This document shows positions 42,078 to 42,574 of a stretch of DNA of 42,574 nucleotides, piece after piece; positions within the stretch are counted from its first letter, which is position 1, and every line of letters begins with the position of its first letter. The position numbers and the translations under genes are program-made. The notes under the pieces are model-generated. The model saw nothing but the letters and a program-made list of their open reading frames with translations, searched no databases and was not told where the DNA came from. This DNA comes from Nitrospiraceae bacterium (GTDB taxonomy: Bacteria > Nitrospirota > Thermodesulfovibrionia > UBA6902), in the NCBI GenBank assembly GCA_003599025.1, contig QZIL01000115.1, forward strand, positions 1 through 42,574. The letters run 5' to 3'.

Positions 42078-42574
42078 AGGTCCTTGTTATTGAAGATGAG
42101 AAAGACCTTGCCGCAATAATAAAACAGGGGCTCGAAGAAAACACCTTCACTGTAGAGGTATGCAGTGACGGCGAGGAAGGACTCTTCATGGCTGAGAATT
42201 ATCCTTATGACGCGATCGTGCTGGATATCATGCTGCCGACAATGGATGGGTTTACGGTACTGGACAGGCTGAGGGCAAAGAAAGTCAAAGTGCCGGTCCT
42301 TGTGCTGACTGCGCGTGGAGGGATGGGAGACAAGGTCAGGGGCCTGGACAAGGGGGCTGATGACTATGTTGTGAAGCCTTTTGAATTTCCTGAGCTGGTC
42401 GCACGGCTTAAGGCCATCATACGGAGACATAAGGGAGAAGCATCCCCCCTGATTTCAATAGACGACCTTACAATAGACATAAATTCAAGAACGGTCAAAC
42501 GCGGAAAACAGGAGATAAAGCTCTCTTCTCGGGAATACAAGATCCTTGTGTATCTCGCCCTGAACAAAGGGAGG
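42074..42574 (+). CDS. OmpR-family response regulator, 3' end cut by window
   Basis: GTG 42074 overlaps the permease stop (GTGA) and opens MKVLVIEDEKDLAAIIKQGL. A receiver domain follows, with the acidic pocket IEDE, the phosphoacceptor Asp in YDAIVLDIMLPTMDG, the switch Thr in VLVLTARGGMGD and the KPFEFPELVARL Lys. A winged-helix start (IKLSSREYKILVYLALNKG) then runs off the window edge after 167 codons. It is probably paired with a histidine kinase just beyond. The promoter at 39134-39169 carries a box of its type. Confidence 0.93.
   Translation, partial: MKVLVIEDEKDLAAIIKQGLEENTFTVEVCSDGEEGLFMAENYPYDAIVLDIMLPTMDGFTVLDRLRAKKVKVPVLVLTARGGMGDKVRGLDKGADDYVVKPFEFPELVARLKAIIRRHKGEASPLISIDDLTIDINSRTVKRGKQEIKLSSREYKILVYLALNKGR

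Overview
The window reads as a bacterial chromosome segment with moderate G+C. A Gram-negative bacterium fits best, perhaps of the Nitrospirota or a neighbouring phylum. The reasons are a PEP-CTERM protein behind a sigma-54-type promoter, a periplasmic DegP protease, a TlpA-like thioredoxin, IspD/IspF with a PIN-TRAM protein, a single-chain PurL, and many short-word inverted repeats. The phylum is an inference; no rRNA, tRNA, CRISPR array or intact insertion sequence is visible.

Positions 1-7.3 kb are accessory in character. They hold an HNH nuclease with a probable phosphorothioate-DNA-reading domain followed by a HIT protein, a MNT/HEPN toxin-antitoxin pair whose HEPN gene is frameshifted, an ARPP-1 family protein, and a WYL-domain regulator. 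The regulator is flanked by two small HExxH proteins that share an LRPM motif. A small unknown protein and a PEP-CTERM protein follow.

Positions 7.6-12.6 kb, on the minus strand, hold envelope and isoprenoid housekeeping genes: degP, a PIN-TRAM membrane protein, ispD, ispF, a TlpA-like protein and a QueG-like Fe-S protein. degP and bioA are divergent and their promoter elements overlap. Positions 12.7-27.2 kb, on the plus strand, hold bioA, purL, purF, a transglutaminase-like membrane protein with a two-gene ABC exporter, a ROK kinase and lepA. Positions 27.2-31.1 kb continue with lepB, ribE, ribBA, ribH and nusB, followed by a small minus-strand gene and purB. Purine and riboflavin synthesis are therefore clustered, but ribD is absent.

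Positions 33.2-36.1 kb, on the minus strand, hold a Rho-like ATPase lacking the N-terminal RNA-binding domain, a divergent PurC-like protein and a NYN-domain protein. The right end holds an Ap4A phosphorylase-like protein, a zinc-ribbon protein, a nitrilase-family amidase, a DUF5666-type periplasmic protein, a b561-type cytochrome, an APC permease, and the start of an OmpR-family response regulator cut by the window end.

The most unusual feature is a scattered set of low-complexity elements built from degenerate 6-8 nt words, often as two inverted arms. They fill most spacers of the lepA-nusB operon and also lie in frame inside purL, where they encode insertions the enzyme family lacks. Two further palindromic elements share TGTCATT ends. 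The second notable feature is the WYL-centred cluster with its paired HExxH proteins and a 22-bp operator-like palindrome.
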